Assembly (NCBI GenBank): GCA_022820835.1 | Contig: JAJEET010000158.1 | Coordinates: 59,570-123,569 of the forward strand | Length of the DNA stretch: 64,000 nucleotides | Direction of reading: 5' to 3' | Origin: Candidatus Poribacteria bacterium | Lineage (GTDB): Bacteria > Poribacteria > WGA-4E > WGA-3G | Shown here: one piece after another, positions 26,038-34,747 of the stretch | Position numbering within the stretch: position 1 is the stretch's first letter | Layout of the letters: the number at the start of each line of letters is the position of its first letter | Notes under the pieces: model-generated | Told to the model about the DNA's origin: nothing | Databases searched by the model: none | Seen by the model: the letters and a program-made list of their open reading frames with translations, nothing else | Translations under genes and position numbers: made by a program

Positions 26038-28461
26038 ATGAAAACCGAAGAGAAAAAGAAAAAAGAAGAAGAATCCGAAAGTACGAATGATCAAGAGGAA
26101 TCTACACAGGAATATCCTATTCTGCCGCTTGACGACCTCGTTGTCTTTCCGTATATGCCACCGGTGCCGCCGTTTCCGCCACATCACGTAGCACTCTCCG
26201 GAAAGATGGCTACCGCCGCTACCGAGCATGCTATGGAGGGTGAAAGGGTACTCTGCATCTTTCGTCCGAAAAAAGAATTGTCCAAAAAAGACATGAAAAA
26301 TATAAAAAAGAGCGACCTCAGTCCAATCGGGAGCTTAATTCATATCCTCCGATACAAAACCGATGACGAAGATGTCCTATTCCTTGCACACGGACGCGAA
26401 CGCGTGCAAATTGAGGAAATTATGCACACAGAACCTTTCATCAAGGCGCGCATCAACGTCATCAACGGTGAAGATGAAGGTCCCACATCCAACACAGAGA
26501 TGGATTTGGAAGTCGAGGCACTTGTCCGCAGCAATGATGAAATGTTCCAACGGATCGTTCAAATGTCCTCACGCTACCAAGAAGAATATGGAAGCATAAC
26601 ACGGACAATGATCGATGAACCCGGACGGCTCGCGGACTACATCGCAGCTGTCTTAGACTTGAAACCACATGATAAGCAACGTATTTTGGAAGCCGTATCT
26701 ATCCAAGAACGTCTGAATACCCTCGCTATTATTCTCGCCAAAGAACTTGATCTACACGAATTAGAAAGCAAAATCCAAAATAACGCACAGGCTGTTATTA
26801 ATAAAGGACAACGCGAATATTATCTCCGAGAACAACTTAAAGCCATCCAAAGCGAACTTGGTGAAGCCGACGACTTAGGACTCGAAATTGATGAGATGCG
26901 TGAACAACTACAAAATACCGAAATGCCAGATAAGGCGAAGCAGGCAGCCGAAAAAGAACTCAAACGGCTCTCGAAAATGCAGTCGTTCTCCCCAGAATCG
27001 GCCGTCGCTCGGAATTATTTGGACTGGCTGCTGAATCTTCCCTGGGCCATCAGCACCGAAGATTCGTTAGACCTCGCTGAGGCAAAAAAAATACTCGATG
27101 CCGATCACTACGATTTAGAAAAGATCAAAGAACGGATATTGGAGCATCTCGCTGTACGTATACTCAAAACCGATATGAAGGGACCGATCTTCTGTTTCGT
27201 CGGTCCCCCAGGAGTCGGCAAAACTTCACTTGGTAAATCCATTGCACGCGCAACGAACAGGAAATTTGTGCGAATTTCGCTCGGCGGTATGCACGACGAA
27301 GCCGAAATCCGGGGACACCGACGCACCTACATCGGTTCAATGCCCGGACGGATCGTCAAAGGATTAAGACAAGCAGAATCAAACAACCCGGTCTTTATGC
27401 TTGATGAAATCGACAAACTCGGTTCTGATTTTCGCGGAGACCCGGCTTCCGCACTTTTGGAAGTCCTTGACCCAGAACAGAATCACTCCTTTACGGACAA
27501 TTACATTGATGTCCCGTTTGACCTCTCGAAAGTGATGTTTGTGACAACTGCGAATCAACTTCACACGATTCCACCCCCCCTGCGAGACCGGATGGAGACA
27601 ATAGAACTCCCCGGCTACACTGCTAACGAGAAGCAGATTATCGCCAAGCAGTATCTGATCCCTCGCCAATTGACCGAAAATGGACTCGAAGAGGATTTAA
27701 TCCATATTAAAGACGCAGCGATTGACAAAGTAATTAGTGAGTATACCCGAGAGGCAGGCGTGCGAAATTTGGAACGAGAACTCGGCACCCTCTGCCGAAA
27801 AGTGGCACGCCGCGTCGCAGAAGGGAACACTGAACCGACAACGATTACAGCAAACGACATTCAACAGTACTTGGGCCCCGAGAAATTTGATTCCGAAATC
27901 GCAGGACGTAAAGCTGACATCGGGGTCGCAACAGGATTATCTGTCACACCTGCTGGTGGTGAAATTCTCTTTATTGAGATTGCTACAACCAAAAAGACAA
28001 ACGCCAACAACCAACTTCGTATCACTGGACAGATCGGTGATGTCATGCAGGAATCCGTACAAGCCGCCCTCAGTTACGTCAAATCTCAATCTGACGCACT
28101 CAAATTTAATCCGAGCGTCCTAGAAGAAGAAATCCATGTACACGTACCAGCAGGCGCAATCCCGAAGGACGGACCCTCCGCTGGTATCACCATCGCAACT
28201 GCGCTCGCTTCCATTGCGACGCAGCACCCAATTAGTCCTGACATCGCCATGACCGGTGAACTTACCCTCAGAGGGAGAGTTCTACCTATCGGTGGTGTGA
28301 AGGAAAAAATACTCGCAGCGAAACAGGCAGGCATTAAGAAAGTTATTCTGCCACAAGGCAACGAAAAACATTTTACCGAAGTACCCGAAGACATTCAAGA
28401 AGGTATTAAGTTTCTGTTTGTAGAACATGTAACCGAAGTTTTCACGGAGGTATTCGTATGA
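26038..28461 (+). CDS. lon: ATP-dependent protease Lon
   Basis: 807 residues from the ATG at 26038 (GGAG 5 bases ahead). Lon N-terminal domain about 28-220 (YPILPLDDLVVFPYM), helical middle to about 370, AAA+ domain with Walker A GPPGVGKTSLG and Walker B VFMLDEIDK, then the peptidase domain with the catalytic dyad S714 (PKDGPSAG) and K757 (GGVKEK), spaced 43 residues as in E. coli. It degrades damaged and regulatory proteins in the cytosol. The first 27 residues are an unusually charged Lys/Glu tail. The stop overlaps the next gene by 4 bases (ATGA). Confidence 0.97.
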   Translation: MKTEEKKKKEEESESTNDQEESTQEYPILPLDDLVVFPYMPPVPPFPPHHVALSGKMATAATEHAMEGERVLCIFRPKKELSKKDMKNIKKSDLSPIGSLIHILRYKTDDEDVLFLAHGRERVQIEEIMHTEPFIKARINVINGEDEGPTSNTEMDLEVEALVRSNDEMFQRIVQMSSRYQEEYGSITRTMIDEPGRLADYIAAVLDLKPHDKQRILEAVSIQERLNTLAIILAKELDLHELESKIQNNAQAVINKGQREYYLREQLKAIQSELGEADDLGLEIDEMREQLQNTEMPDKAKQAAEKELKRLSKMQSFSPESAVARNYLDWLLNLPWAISTEDSLDLAEAKKILDADHYDLEKIKERILEHLAVRILKTDMKGPIFCFVGPPGVGKTSLGKSIARATNRKFVRISLGGMHDEAEIRGHRRTYIGSMPGRIVKGLRQAESNNPVFMLDEIDKLGSDFRGDPASALLEVLDPEQNHSFTDNYIDVPFDLSKVMFVTTANQLHTIPPPLRDRMETIELPGYTANEKQIIAKQYLIPRQLTENGLEEDLIHIKDAAIDKVISEYTREAGVRNLERELGTLCRKVARRVAEGNTEPTTITANDIQQYLGPEKFDSEIAGRKADIGVATGLSVTPAGGEILFIEIATTKKTNANNQLRITGQIGDVMQESVQAALSYVKSQSDALKFNPSVLEEEIHVHVPAGAIPKDGPSAGITIATALASIATQHPISPDIAMTGELTLRGRVLPIGGVKEKILAAKQAGIKKVILPQGNEKHFTEVPEDIQEGIKFLFVEHVTEVFTEVFV

Positions 28462-30764
28462 GATACTTATTGAGAAACACGGTACAAAACCTTTGTACTG
28501 TGCACGTAACCGCTCAGTTTGCCACGTTCGCTGTTGTGCTTCTATTTTCCATCTCACTGTTAGCAATGCCATTCGCGACACAGGCGAACACAACGAATAG
28601 TGACCAGCCAGCAACGAATAATGCTGAAGTTGATGAAACCGAACAGCCGGTCAGGTTCCTGAAAGACATCGCACCAATTCTTGACAAACAAGGGTGTTCA
28701 GTTGGCATGTGCCACGGAAAATTCGGTGGGCAAGGCGGCTTAAATCTCTCTCTGTTGACTCTGAACCCAGAGACAGACTACGAACCGATCGTTCACCACA
28801 ACCGCGGTAGACGCATCAATCTACTTGAACCCGATCAGAGTCTATTCTTCCTCAAACCGACCGGACAGGTACCCCACGAAGGCGGTTTACGGTTCGATCC
28901 GAATTCAGAGAACGCATTAAAAATTCTGCGGTGGATCGAAGCAGGCGCGCCTTTTTCTGACGACGAGCCGAGACTCCGGAAACTCGAAGTTGAACCGAGC
29001 ACTTTTGTCCTCGCCGATGTCGGACAGATCGCACAACTAAAGGTACTCGCCTATTTCTCCGACGGTTCTGTCGAAGATGTGACCGAAAAAGCCGTTTATG
29101 AATCCAAAGACGCACCTGTCGCCGAGGTGTCACCTACAGGCGAAGTCGCAAGCGTACGATGGGGCGGAACCGCGATTATCGCACGCTTCTTAGGTGTCGT
29201 TGATGCAGCGTTTGTAACGATTCCGCGCGCATCCAAAACAGACACCCTATCGGAAGACGAGAAATTCAAACCCAATAACTTCATTGACGAGTTTGTACTC
29301 GAAAAACTCGAAAAACTGAATATCCGTCCGTCCGCATTGACTACCGACGACGCCTTTATGCGTAGAGTCTACCTGGATACGATCGGTAGGCTTCCTACAC
29401 CGGATGAAATAAAAGCGTTTCTCAATGATACAGATCCTTATAAACGCACACATCTCATCGACATGCTTCTTGATACACCGGAGTGGGTTAACCTGCGCAC
29501 GCTGAAGTTAGCCGATATGTTGCGTATCCACCCGCGCACTTTAGGAAACGGTGCATTTGGAGAACGCGGGGCGACACTCTTCCACGAGTGGGTACATGAG
29601 GCAGTCGAAACAAACGCGCCTTACGATAAGTTTGTCCGAGAACTCATCACGGCGCGAGGCAGCACCTTTCAGCACGGTCCCACAAACTACTACCGCATTG
29701 AGCGGCAACCCGCAGGCAGAGCGGAGACAACCGCACAAGTATTTCTGGGGATCCGACTCAGCTGCGCCAGATGCCATAAGCACCCGTTTGATCAATGGAC
29801 AACGGATGACTATTGGAACTTTGCCGCCTTCACCGGAAAGATCAGAACCCAAGGCGGTGAACTCTACAACGAACAGGTCATCTCCTATAATCCCAACGGA
29901 CGCGTTATAAATCAATCTGTAGAAGGGAACCGTGGGCAAGTCGCGCAACCAACTTTCCTTGGAGGTGAATCCCTCTCTGCGAATTATCAGGGCGATATCC
30001 TACAAGTACTTGCAGACTGGATGACCTCCTCAACGAACCCTTACTTCGCAAAAGCAACCGTGAACCGCATCTGGAGCCACTACTTCAGTAGAGGTATCGT
30101 TGATCCTGTTGATGATATGCGTGCCACAACGCCACCAAGCGTTGAGGGACTTCTTGAAGCGTTAGCGGATGCCTTCGTACAAAGCGGGTTTGATACGAAA
30201 CACGTTATTAGACTGATCCTTAACTCGCGGACGTACCAACTTTCCGCAGAACCGAATGAGACAAACCAGTTAGATGACCGGTTTTTCTCACGTTTCTATC
30301 CACGGCCTATGATGGCACAGATTCTGTTAGATGTCTTAAATGATGTTACAGAGACTGAAGAGAGATACGGACGCTACCCAGCTGGCACGCGTTCTGTAGA
30401 ATTGCCATTGCCGGTGAGTTCACGCTTCTTGTCGCTCTATGGACGTTCCAGTCGCGAATTCCTCGGCGACTTAGACCCGAAACTGGAACCAACGCTAACG
30501 CAGGCACTCCACATGATTAACTCCAGCTACATCCATAAGAAGTTAAGGAGTTCCGGCGGCGTACTCACCCGTTTGATGAAAGCGAAACTTAACAATCGTG
30601 AACTCATCAACGAGTTGTACCTCACCACATTGAGCCGGTTCCCGACGGATACAGAATTTGAGAGTGCCAAAGCGTACCTCGCCGAGAGTCCAAAACGTCG
30701 TCCAGGAAGCGAGGATATCCTCTGGGCACTCATCTCATCGCGGGAATTCATTTTCGTCCGATAG
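28458..30764 (+). CDS. Secreted DUF1549/DUF1553 protein with BIG2-like domain and haem-like Cys motifs
   Basis: 768 residues. Signal peptide about 20-44. Residues 65-180 form a cytochrome-like domain with CSVGMCHGK (C, five residues on C, then H, not the usual CXXCH). A bacterial Ig-like BIG2 domain covers about 175-265. DUF1549 (about 275-480) includes FMRRVYLDTIGRLPTPDEI and the true CXXCH in SCARCHKHPFDQW; DUF1553 (about 515-768) ends with the ELYLTTLSRFPTDTE helix pair. These proteins are typical of Planctomycetes and related phyla and normally sit beside a DUF1501 gene, which is absent here. Function unknown; translation is coupled to lon by an ATGA overlap. Confidence 0.88.
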   Translation: MRYLLRNTVQNLCTVHVTAQFATFAVVLLFSISLLAMPFATQANTTNSDQPATNNAEVDETEQPVRFLKDIAPILDKQGCSVGMCHGKFGGQGGLNLSLLTLNPETDYEPIVHHNRGRRINLLEPDQSLFFLKPTGQVPHEGGLRFDPNSENALKILRWIEAGAPFSDDEPRLRKLEVEPSTFVLADVGQIAQLKVLAYFSDGSVEDVTEKAVYESKDAPVAEVSPTGEVASVRWGGTAIIARFLGVVDAAFVTIPRASKTDTLSEDEKFKPNNFIDEFVLEKLEKLNIRPSALTTDDAFMRRVYLDTIGRLPTPDEIKAFLNDTDPYKRTHLIDMLLDTPEWVNLRTLKLADMLRIHPRTLGNGAFGERGATLFHEWVHEAVETNAPYDKFVRELITARGSTFQHGPTNYYRIERQPAGRAETTAQVFLGIRLSCARCHKHPFDQWTTDDYWNFAAFTGKIRTQGGELYNEQVISYNPNGRVINQSVEGNRGQVAQPTFLGGESLSANYQGDILQVLADWMTSSTNPYFAKATVNRIWSHYFSRGIVDPVDDMRATTPPSVEGLLEALADAFVQSGFDTKHVIRLILNSRTYQLSAEPNETNQLDDRFFSRFYPRPMMAQILLDVLNDVTETEERYGRYPAGTRSVELPLPVSSRFLSLYGRSSREFLGDLDPKLEPTLTQALHMINSSYIHKKLRSSGGVLTRLMKAKLNNRELINELYLTTLSRFPTDTEFESAKAYLAESPKRRPGSEDILWALISSREFIFVR

Positions 30765-30767
30765 ACA

Positions 30768-30866
30768 GGACTTACGCAATCTCCCTGGCAGGCGGGGTTT
30801 CAAACCCGCCCATAGACAGGACTTACGCACACTCACTTGCAGGCGGGGTTTCAAACCCCGCCTATA
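30768..30866. repeat. Two tandem family A palindrome repeats
   Basis: ACAGGACTTACGCA precedes both units. GGCGGGGTTTCAAACCCGCC lies at 30791-30810 (one C short of symmetric) and GGCGGGGTTTCAAACCCCGCC at 30842-30862 (perfect). The unit length is about 51 bases. Confidence 0.8.
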
Positions 30867-30876
30867 GTGCCTTAAA

Positions 30877-30914
30877 AACAAGATGGCGAGGTAAATCTAC
30901 CTCGCCATTCTTGT
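30877..30914. terminator. Strong hairpin, probable terminator
   Basis: ATGGCGAGGTA and TACCTCGCCAT pair perfectly (30883-30893 with 30898-30908) around AATC; the ACAAG/CTTGT arms extend it with one bulge. A T-run follows on the minus strand, an A-run precedes it on the plus strand. It ends the lon/DUF1549 run. Confidence 0.6.
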
Positions 30915-30927
30915 CTTCTAATTAACG

Positions 30928-31425
30928 ATGATTATCCGTTTCAAAAAAGGAAAAAACCAATCGAAACACAAACCCGATACGCTCACCTGTATTCGGGACG
31001 ATGGGAGTGTCACGTGGACATATCTCCATCGTGGGTTTGTGCATCACGACTTCGCACACTACGTTGTCGAGACAACGCTCGGCTTTGAAAACGCCTTCTT
31101 CGGACTCGTCGCAAAAGGGTACGATATACCCGATTTTAGCGAACCCAAGGGGCAACGTCCTTTTGAAATCCCAGCAGAAGCGATGAACACCGAACCGGTT
31201 GTAGCACTATTGCAAGCAGATCTCCCGAATACACCATATCCCCAAGATGCCAATTCCAATGGGTTATTTCGAGAACACAGCGCGACGCTTCCCGTAAGCG
31301 TCACAGATGAACAACTTGAGGCGATGCGACAGAAATTGCAAGCACTGTTACAACAATGGCACGATTTACAACCCGGTGAGTCAATGGTATTACAATTTCA
31401 CAGAAAAAAGGAAAATTTACTATGA
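30928..31425 (+). CDS. Hypothetical protein, 165 aa
   Basis: No family recognised. The N-terminal half has HRGFVHHDFAHYVVETTLGF, a His-rich stretch, then FFGLVAKGYDIPDF; the C-terminal half ends in a short amphipathic helix (EQLEAMRQKLQALLQQWHD). There is no signal peptide or membrane segment. The ATG at 30928 has no visible ribosome site and lies 14 bases after the hairpin at 30877-30914. Its stop overlaps the ATG of the lectin-fold gene by 4 bases (ATGA), so the two are translationally coupled and probably work together. Confidence 0.7.
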   Translation: MIIRFKKGKNQSKHKPDTLTCIRDDGSVTWTYLHRGFVHHDFAHYVVETTLGFENAFFGLVAKGYDIPDFSEPKGQRPFEIPAEAMNTEPVVALLQADLPNTPYPQDANSNGLFREHSATLPVSVTDEQLEAMRQKLQALLQQWHDLQPGESMVLQFHRKKENLL

Positions 31426-32798
31426 ACTCTCAAGGCTTCAGACAAAAGTTTAAATCTATCATCGCGGTTGCGGTGCTTTTCCTCTTTACATCATTGCCTA
31501 CCGTTTCGCAGAAAAATATCCTGATCCCCCAGAAACAAATTCGCGTGCAAGTTGTTTCTGCCAACGGAACGCCACTCACCAATGTGCACATTCTCGTTCA
31601 GGTGCTATACAAGGATCTGGATGGTAGTGGTTGGGGGAATTCTCCAGGCACAAAGCAGACCAATGCGGAAGGATTTTTTGTAGCGGACCTTAGGGATGAT
31701 GGACCCTACATCTATATTCTGGGTGTTGAATGCCGTGGCTATCTCGCAAAAACCGACCCATTTATTATAGATGAAGAACAACTGCAGGCCCCGCTACTTT
31801 TGACACTCAACGGCGACCCAACGCAAGATGCCCGACAAACATCAGATCAAGCTTACGTCGCAGTAGAAAAATTTCTTCGACCATCAGGGGTGTGGGTGGT
31901 GAATCCAACAAATGGACACGCTTACAAAAGAATCTATTGTGAAGATATCGTTGATGCGATTGCCCAGGCCGCAGTGGAAGATGCCTACGTTGTTGCACTT
32001 AACGATAAAGCAGAAGAAGAATGGATAAGAGATGCGTTTAGACAGCACGGTCTGTTTTGGATCGGACTCAGCGATGCTGTCGAGGAGGGAAAGTGGTCCT
32101 GGCACAGCGGTGAACCTCTTGAATACATCAATTGGGAGGAAAGGTATCATACAGACGAGGGTGGCAACACCGAGACAAAAGATTACGTCATCGTCGGAGT
32201 CACCGGCCGATGGGAATCCGTTGGAGTTGATAGTGATGGAGAAACCTATACGGCATTCCTTGAAAGAGAAAATTTGCCTGTTAAAACACCGTCTTCTACT
32301 GAAAGAGATATGGATGTTCAGGCGAGGCACCCTTGGCAGATTCTATACGCTGATGAGACACATCCATGGTCTGTAATCGTGGTGAACCCCGAAAATGGGC
32401 ACGCTTACAAACAAATTAGAGCCAGAAGTCGTGCCGATGCACGCGCTAAAGCTGAGGTTGATGACGCATACCTTGTCACCATTAACAACGCAGCAGAACA
32501 GAAGTGGTTGTCAGGAGTCTTTGGCAATGGACTCTATTGGATTGGGCTCAGTGATGCTGAAATAGAGGGACAGTGGCAGTGGGATAACGGAGAACCCCTC
32601 ACTTATACGAATTGGGGACCCGAGGATAAGTTTCCGCGCAGTACCCTCTCAGCAGAAGAGAAAGATGGGGTTGTTATGACTTTTGTCAATGGAACGTGGC
32701 ACGCTGTTGGTCCCGGTGATCTTTTTTGGAACGCAACCGGACAAGCAATCCTTGAAACCGATAACTTCCCCATTAAGATGCCAGCAAAAAATAAGTAA
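31422..32798 (+). CDS. Secreted protein with two C-type-lectin-fold domains
   Basis: 458 residues. Signal peptide about 9-28 (AVLFLFTSLPTVS). Residues 35-130 look like a carboxypeptidase-regulatory or Ig-like beta domain (IRVQVVSANGTPLTNVHI). Two C-type-lectin-fold domains follow (about 158-284 and 318-448), each with GHAYK at the start, an ALNDKAEEEW / INNAAEQKW helix and the hallmark FWIGLSDA or YWIGLSDA, then the GEPLEYINW / GEPLTYTNW strand. The second domain has EKDGVVMTF but no intact disulphide pattern. Such domains bind ligands on the outer surface. Calcium-site residues are not complete, so sugar binding is not proven. Confidence 0.82.
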   Translation: MNSQGFRQKFKSIIAVAVLFLFTSLPTVSQKNILIPQKQIRVQVVSANGTPLTNVHILVQVLYKDLDGSGWGNSPGTKQTNAEGFFVADLRDDGPYIYILGVECRGYLAKTDPFIIDEEQLQAPLLLTLNGDPTQDARQTSDQAYVAVEKFLRPSGVWVVNPTNGHAYKRIYCEDIVDAIAQAAVEDAYVVALNDKAEEEWIRDAFRQHGLFWIGLSDAVEEGKWSWHSGEPLEYINWEERYHTDEGGNTETKDYVIVGVTGRWESVGVDSDGETYTAFLERENLPVKTPSSTERDMDVQARHPWQILYADETHPWSVIVVNPENGHAYKQIRARSRADARAKAEVDDAYLVTINNAAEQKWLSGVFGNGLYWIGLSDAEIEGQWQWDNGEPLTYTNWGPEDKFPRSTLSAEEKDGVVMTFVNGTWHAVGPGDLFWNATGQAILETDNFPIKMPAKNK

Positions 32799-32811
32799 AG
32801 AGGCCCCTTAG

Positions 32812-33348
32812 TCACGCGCTGTTCTTCGTCAACCGCGCAACGATTTCTTCAACTGCGCCCTCCGCCCGTTCACGAATCTGATCTGGTGTTAAACTTTGGA
32901 TTGGGTGAGGAACAGTGAGCGGCTCCAAATCACTGTGACCTAATACACGTGCCTGTACCTTGCCTGCAGCGAAGAAAACTTCCGTACAGACCGCAACACT
33001 TGGTACCCCACGCTCTTCTAAAGCACTTCCGTCGTGCATACTGCACGATATACACGACCCTCAGTCCGCAAGTCCTTCGACAACAAAATCAGCCTGCTCC
33101 GCCAATTCAACGAGTAATTCTGTCGGTGCCGGACGCGTAAATGTCGGCTTCTTGACATGAATCACTTCGGCAATATCGAACCGTTCCTGCATCAATTCAG
33201 CAATACGATCCAAAAAAATATCACTTCCATTCTTTGTGATGTTGAGTAAACCCATCACTTTTCCATCAAGACTGTCAAGGCGCGGTGCAAGAAATTTTGT
33301 TGATACATCGCCTTGGGAAGTCGGATCAAGTAAGTTAGTATGTGGCAT
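32812..33348 (-). CDS. UGSC family selenoprotein, in-frame TGA read as selenocysteine
   Basis: Read straight through TGA at 33061-33063, the frame gives 178 residues with the motif UGSCISCSMHDG (U at residue 96), the signature after which the UGSC (seleno)protein family is named. Without recoding the product would end at residue 95, splitting a domain whose two halves (VVEGLAD before, ALEERGVPSVAVCTEVF after) are both conserved-looking. A 6-bp hairpin (33032-33048) with loop AGUAU begins 12 bases after the TGA, as expected of a bacterial SECIS. The start has GAGGTG upstream. Function unknown, probably redox. No selA, selB, selC or selD gene lies in the window. Confidence 0.8.
33032..33048 (-). 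promoter_or_regulatory. Candidate bacterial SECIS hairpin of the UGSC gene
   Basis: In the mRNA, UCGUGC (33043-33048) pairs with GCACGA (33032-33037) around AGUAU, with G second in the loop and 18 bases between UGA and loop, within the usual range. An alternative stem pairs 33053-33058 with 33031-33036. Confidence 0.6.
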
Positions 33349-33365
33349 TGCAGCACCTCAGTGTT

Positions 33366-33400
33366 CTTTGACTGGCAAGATTTGGAACCCCGCCAGTCCT
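33366..33400. repeat. Degenerate family A repeat
   Basis: CTGGCAAGATTTGGAACCCCGCCAG keeps the CTGGC...GCCAG ends and right arm AACCCCGCC of the family A palindrome, but the left arm is mutated. It lies between the UGSC and TPR genes, both on the minus strand. Confidence 0.4.
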
Positions 33401-33408
33401 TTAAAATA

Positions 33409-33741
33409 TCATACAGGCGAAACGGACGCTTCCATCTGCAGTTGCTGCGACTTCGCCATCGCATCTTCTGCCTCTTGGATCATCCCTTTGCGCTGATAAC
33501 AGATAGATAGACTCGTATATGCAAGCGGATCGTTCGGGTTAATCTCAATTGCCTTCTGAATCGCTTCAATCGCTTCATCGTAGCGACTCAACCGCTCATA
33601 AGCATGTCCCAACCCAAGAAATCCTTCAATATACTTTGGATAGGTATCAATCAATTCTTTGAAAGCATTGACAGCCGCCTCAAGGTCGTTTTCCGCAAAA
33701 TGCGTGAGCGCAGCATCGTAAAGTTCTGTTTCGGTCGCCAT
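33409..33741 (-). CDS. Small TPR protein
   Basis: 110 residues, nearly all tetratricopeptide repeat: a motif at about 4-37 (LYDAALTHFAENDLEAAVNAF), 38-71 (IEGFLGLGHAYERLSRYDEA) and 72-105 (PLAYTSLSICYQRKGMIQEA). The consensus residues W/L-G-Y-A-F-A-P are in place. No signal peptide or membrane segment, so a cytosolic protein-protein adapter. AAAGGA lies upstream of the ATG. It is probably cotranscribed with the UGSC gene, 60 bases downstream; the pairing may be informative, though TPR proteins are common. Confidence 0.85.
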   Translation of the reverse strand: MATETELYDAALTHFAENDLEAAVNAFKELIDTYPKYIEGFLGLGHAYERLSRYDEAIEAIQKAIEINPNDPLAYTSLSICYQRKGMIQEAEDAMAKSQQLQMEASVSPV

Positions 33742-33856
33742 TTTTTATTTCCTTTAGGATCAGAATTTGAAAAAAGTCTATCAGAAAGAACCTTAAATGT
33801 CAAACACAAAATGACTCTCAAAATCGGTTGCACACTAAACTGTGTTACGGTATGCT

Positions 33857-34624
33857 ATGCATAAAACTTTTGCGAATCCTGTTGAGGAGCACCGAAACTT
33901 GCGCGATTATACTGAAATCACTAAACGCCTAAAAAACTTAGAGCTGCCGATAGAATGTATCGGCAACGTCCACAGTTATCCGATACATCAAATTGACTTA
34001 GCATCGTCCGCTAATATGCCGCAACCTGTTCTCATCACAGGCGGTGTACACGGCGATGAACCGGCAGGCGTTGAGGCAGTCCTACAGTTCCTCGAACGCG
34101 ACAATACCGCACTCTTGAAACAATTTTCCTTTACGATAATCCCGTGTATCAACCCGTACGGCTACGTTCATGAAACGCGTGAGACACGGAACGACATAGA
34201 CATCAACCGCGCTTTCGAGACAGATGTTGTCACTGAAGTGGCTATCGTCAAAAAGGTACTCGGACAAACCCAGTTCTCATTCGCAATTGACTTCCACGAA
34301 GACTACGACGCAACAGGGTTCTACCTATACGAAGGCACACGCAACGAAAAATATATCGGACCCCAACTCGCCGCAGCTGCAAAAGCAATCGGTCCGGTAG
34401 ACCCAGAAGACCCTGGCGAAGACGCACCAAACCTCGTCGAGGGGGTCTACAAAGTCGCCACCGAATGGGGCACGCAAGGTTTGGCACCTTACCTATTGCA
34501 TTTTCATAGTAAACATGTTATCATTTCTGAAACACCTACCGTTTGGCAGCTTGAACGACGTGTCGCACTCCATTTGACGATATTGGACACCGCACTTGAC
34601 ATTATCTCAGAGATGAACGTATAG
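33857..34624 (+). CDS. M14/succinylglutamate-desuccinylase-like zinc carboxypeptidase
   Basis: 255 residues from ATG 33857 (a GTG at 33842 is possible). The zinc site HGDE (GGVHGDEPAG) and the third His in AIDFHEDYD, plus NPYGYVHETR...DINRAF, the residues that bind the substrate carboxylate, mark the M14 fold. ISETP near the C-terminus carries the likely catalytic Glu. Relatives remove C-terminal residues from peptides (MpaA type) or deacylate N-acyl amino acids; which applies here is open. No export signal, so it should act in the cytosol. The gene stands alone and no clear ribosome site is visible. Confidence 0.82.
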   Translation: MHKTFANPVEEHRNLRDYTEITKRLKNLELPIECIGNVHSYPIHQIDLASSANMPQPVLITGGVHGDEPAGVEAVLQFLERDNTALLKQFSFTIIPCINPYGYVHETRETRNDIDINRAFETDVVTEVAIVKKVLGQTQFSFAIDFHEDYDATGFYLYEGTRNEKYIGPQLAAAAKAIGPVDPEDPGEDAPNLVEGVYKVATEWGTQGLAPYLLHFHSKHVIISETPTVWQLERRVALHLTILDTALDIISEMNV

Positions 34625-34660
34625 TTTGTCTGTCCAGAATGAAAATTAATTGAAGAAAGC

Positions 34661-34683
34661 AGCCCGCAACAACGGCGCGGGCG
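34661..34683. repeat. GC-rich inverted repeat
   Basis: GCCCGC and GCGGGC flank AACAACGGC. It lies between the M14-like gene and the enolase-superfamily gene and may terminate the former. Confidence 0.4.
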
Positions 34684-34747
34684 GATCAACAGAAAGGGAC
34701 ATCAAACATCAAACCCTCTTCATTACCCCGCAAGGAATAATTAAAAA

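Noticed and set aside
33828..33856. TTGCAC-N17-TATGCT as promoter for the M14-like gene
   Set aside because: The -10 box would abut the likely start codon, putting the transcription start inside the gene.
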